Shown piece after piece: positions 63,591 through 64,000 of a stretch of DNA of 64,000 nucleotides (position 1 is the stretch's first letter; the number at the start of each line of letters is the position of its first letter). Source of the DNA: Legionella steelei (GTDB lineage Bacteria; Pseudomonadota; Gammaproteobacteria; Legionellales; Legionellaceae); assembly GCF_001468005.1 (NCBI RefSeq), contig NZ_LNYY01000005.1, forward strand, positions 62,001-126,000, in the 5' to 3' direction. Below the pieces are notes generated by a model that saw only the letters and a program-made list of their open reading frames with translations, did not search any database and was not told the DNA's origin. Made by a program: the position numbers and the translations under genes.

Positions 63591-64000
63591 TTAGTTGTGA
63601 TACATGGTCTCATGCAAGCTAAATAAGCGAACTTCTACAATATCAGACTGTAGTTTTAATGCCAGAATGACTCGAGCATGCAACTCCTGCCATTGAGTAA
63701 ATGTTTCATCACAGACTATATCAATGCCTATAGTTCCATCCAGATAATGTAAATTCCAAAATAAAATGTGTGGGAAATCAATATGGACTTCATTTGACAG
63801 GAGTTCTTGTAAGACATTGCGACTGGGTAAATGTAAAGAGGGGCAAGAAGTCTCATCATCCTCTGGGTCGACATGTACAATCACATCCTTGACGCTTTCT
63901 ATTTGATCGATGAGTGCATGGTGTACGTGTTGCGCAATATAATGCCCCTCAGATACCGATATCGTAGGTGAAACTAGAATATGTACATCAATTAATACAT
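63591..64000 (-). CDS. cation diffusion facilitator C-terminal domain (cut by window end)
   Basis: The minus-strand frame stays open from the stop at 63591 to the window edge; the ATG near 63884 is internal. The translated piece includes DVHILVSPTISVSEGHYIAQ, then HVHHALIDQIESVKDVIVH and VDPEDDE, which is the cytoplasmic dimerisation domain of CDF (ZitB/FieF-type) exporters with its conserved His residues. The tail ILFWNLHYLDGTIGIDIV looks like an extra domain following the usual end. The membrane part lies outside. Exports Zn or similar ions. Confidence 0.85.
   Translation of the reverse strand, partial: VLIDVHILVSPTISVSEGHYIAQHVHHALIDQIESVKDVIVHVDPEDDETSCPSLHLPSRNVLQELLSNEVHIDFPHILFWNLHYLDGTIGIDIVCDETFTQWQELHARVILALKLQSDIVEVRLFSLHETMYHN

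Overview
The window looks like the chromosome of a Legionella species, probably not L. pneumophila itself. The evidence is AT-rich DNA, two tandem pairs of Pht-type MFS permeases, several proteins of the Dot/Icm-effector type (a CE-clan cysteine protease, a protein ending in a CaaX box, a protein ending in a GHWHRNH-type module), and heavy use of short palindromic intergenic repeats. The genus call is inference from gene content. A cyanophycin operon and a malonate decarboxylase operon point to an accessory-rich, longbeachae-like species. No rRNA, tRNA, CRISPR array, integrase or transposase was seen. No gene-free gap exceeds about 300 bases; the larger gaps hold repeats, terminators or promoters, and are listed.

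Layout. 0-9 kb: two Pht permeases with phosphopentomutase (nucleoside salvage), hslVU with a readable sigma-32 promoter, a small DUF5617-like protein, then a tightly overlapped wrbA-xth-xth run facing dps. 9.7-16.3 kb: CE-clan protease (effector candidate), rpmE, malic enzyme, second Pht pair. 16.3-28.7 kb: dam, umuD, a PhyH oxygenase, an MHS permease overlapping a secreted nucleoside hydrolase, a secreted beta-carbonic anhydrase, an SDR-DoxX fusion with DUF2269, a VOC protein, a Rieske oxygenase, an amino-acid permease, and umuC. umuD and umuC are about 9.6 kb apart, yet each has a TTGATT...AATCAA palindrome directly before its start codon. 28.9-37.7 kb: type II NADH dehydrogenase, a malonate decarboxylase operon (mdcA, fused mdcC-mdcD, mdcE, mdcG, mdcB), a cNMP-binding protein and DipZ. 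37.7-44.3 kb: an unknown (possible effector), a DUF4442 protein, an apparently active serine hydrolase followed by a family member that has lost all its catalytic motifs and gained DUF302, and a stress-type csbD/PRC-barrel/secreted-protein cluster whose last gene carries a 1-nt frameshift in a T tract. 44.5-48.9 kb: a complete cyanophycin synthesis and breakdown operon. 49-56.5 kb: a DUF1328 peptide, tandem TyrP-like permeases, an OmpA lipoprotein, the CaaX protein and an AddB-like nuclease. 56.7-64 kb: a membrane protein, an acyltransferase, a GNAT, an Lrp regulator, enolase, another effector candidate, maf, a ZIP transporter and a CDF exporter cut by the window edge.

The most noteworthy points are: (i) at least 14 copies of a GTAGCCTGGGT...ACCCAGGCTAC palindromic repeat, every one just 3' of a gene; (ii) the split umuD/umuC pair with look-alike operators; (iii) the three-gene cyanophycin cycle; (iv) the MdcC-MdcD fusion with a repeat inside its operon; (v) the CE-clan protease and CaaX effector candidates; (vi) the catalytically dead lactamase-fold/DUF302 protein.
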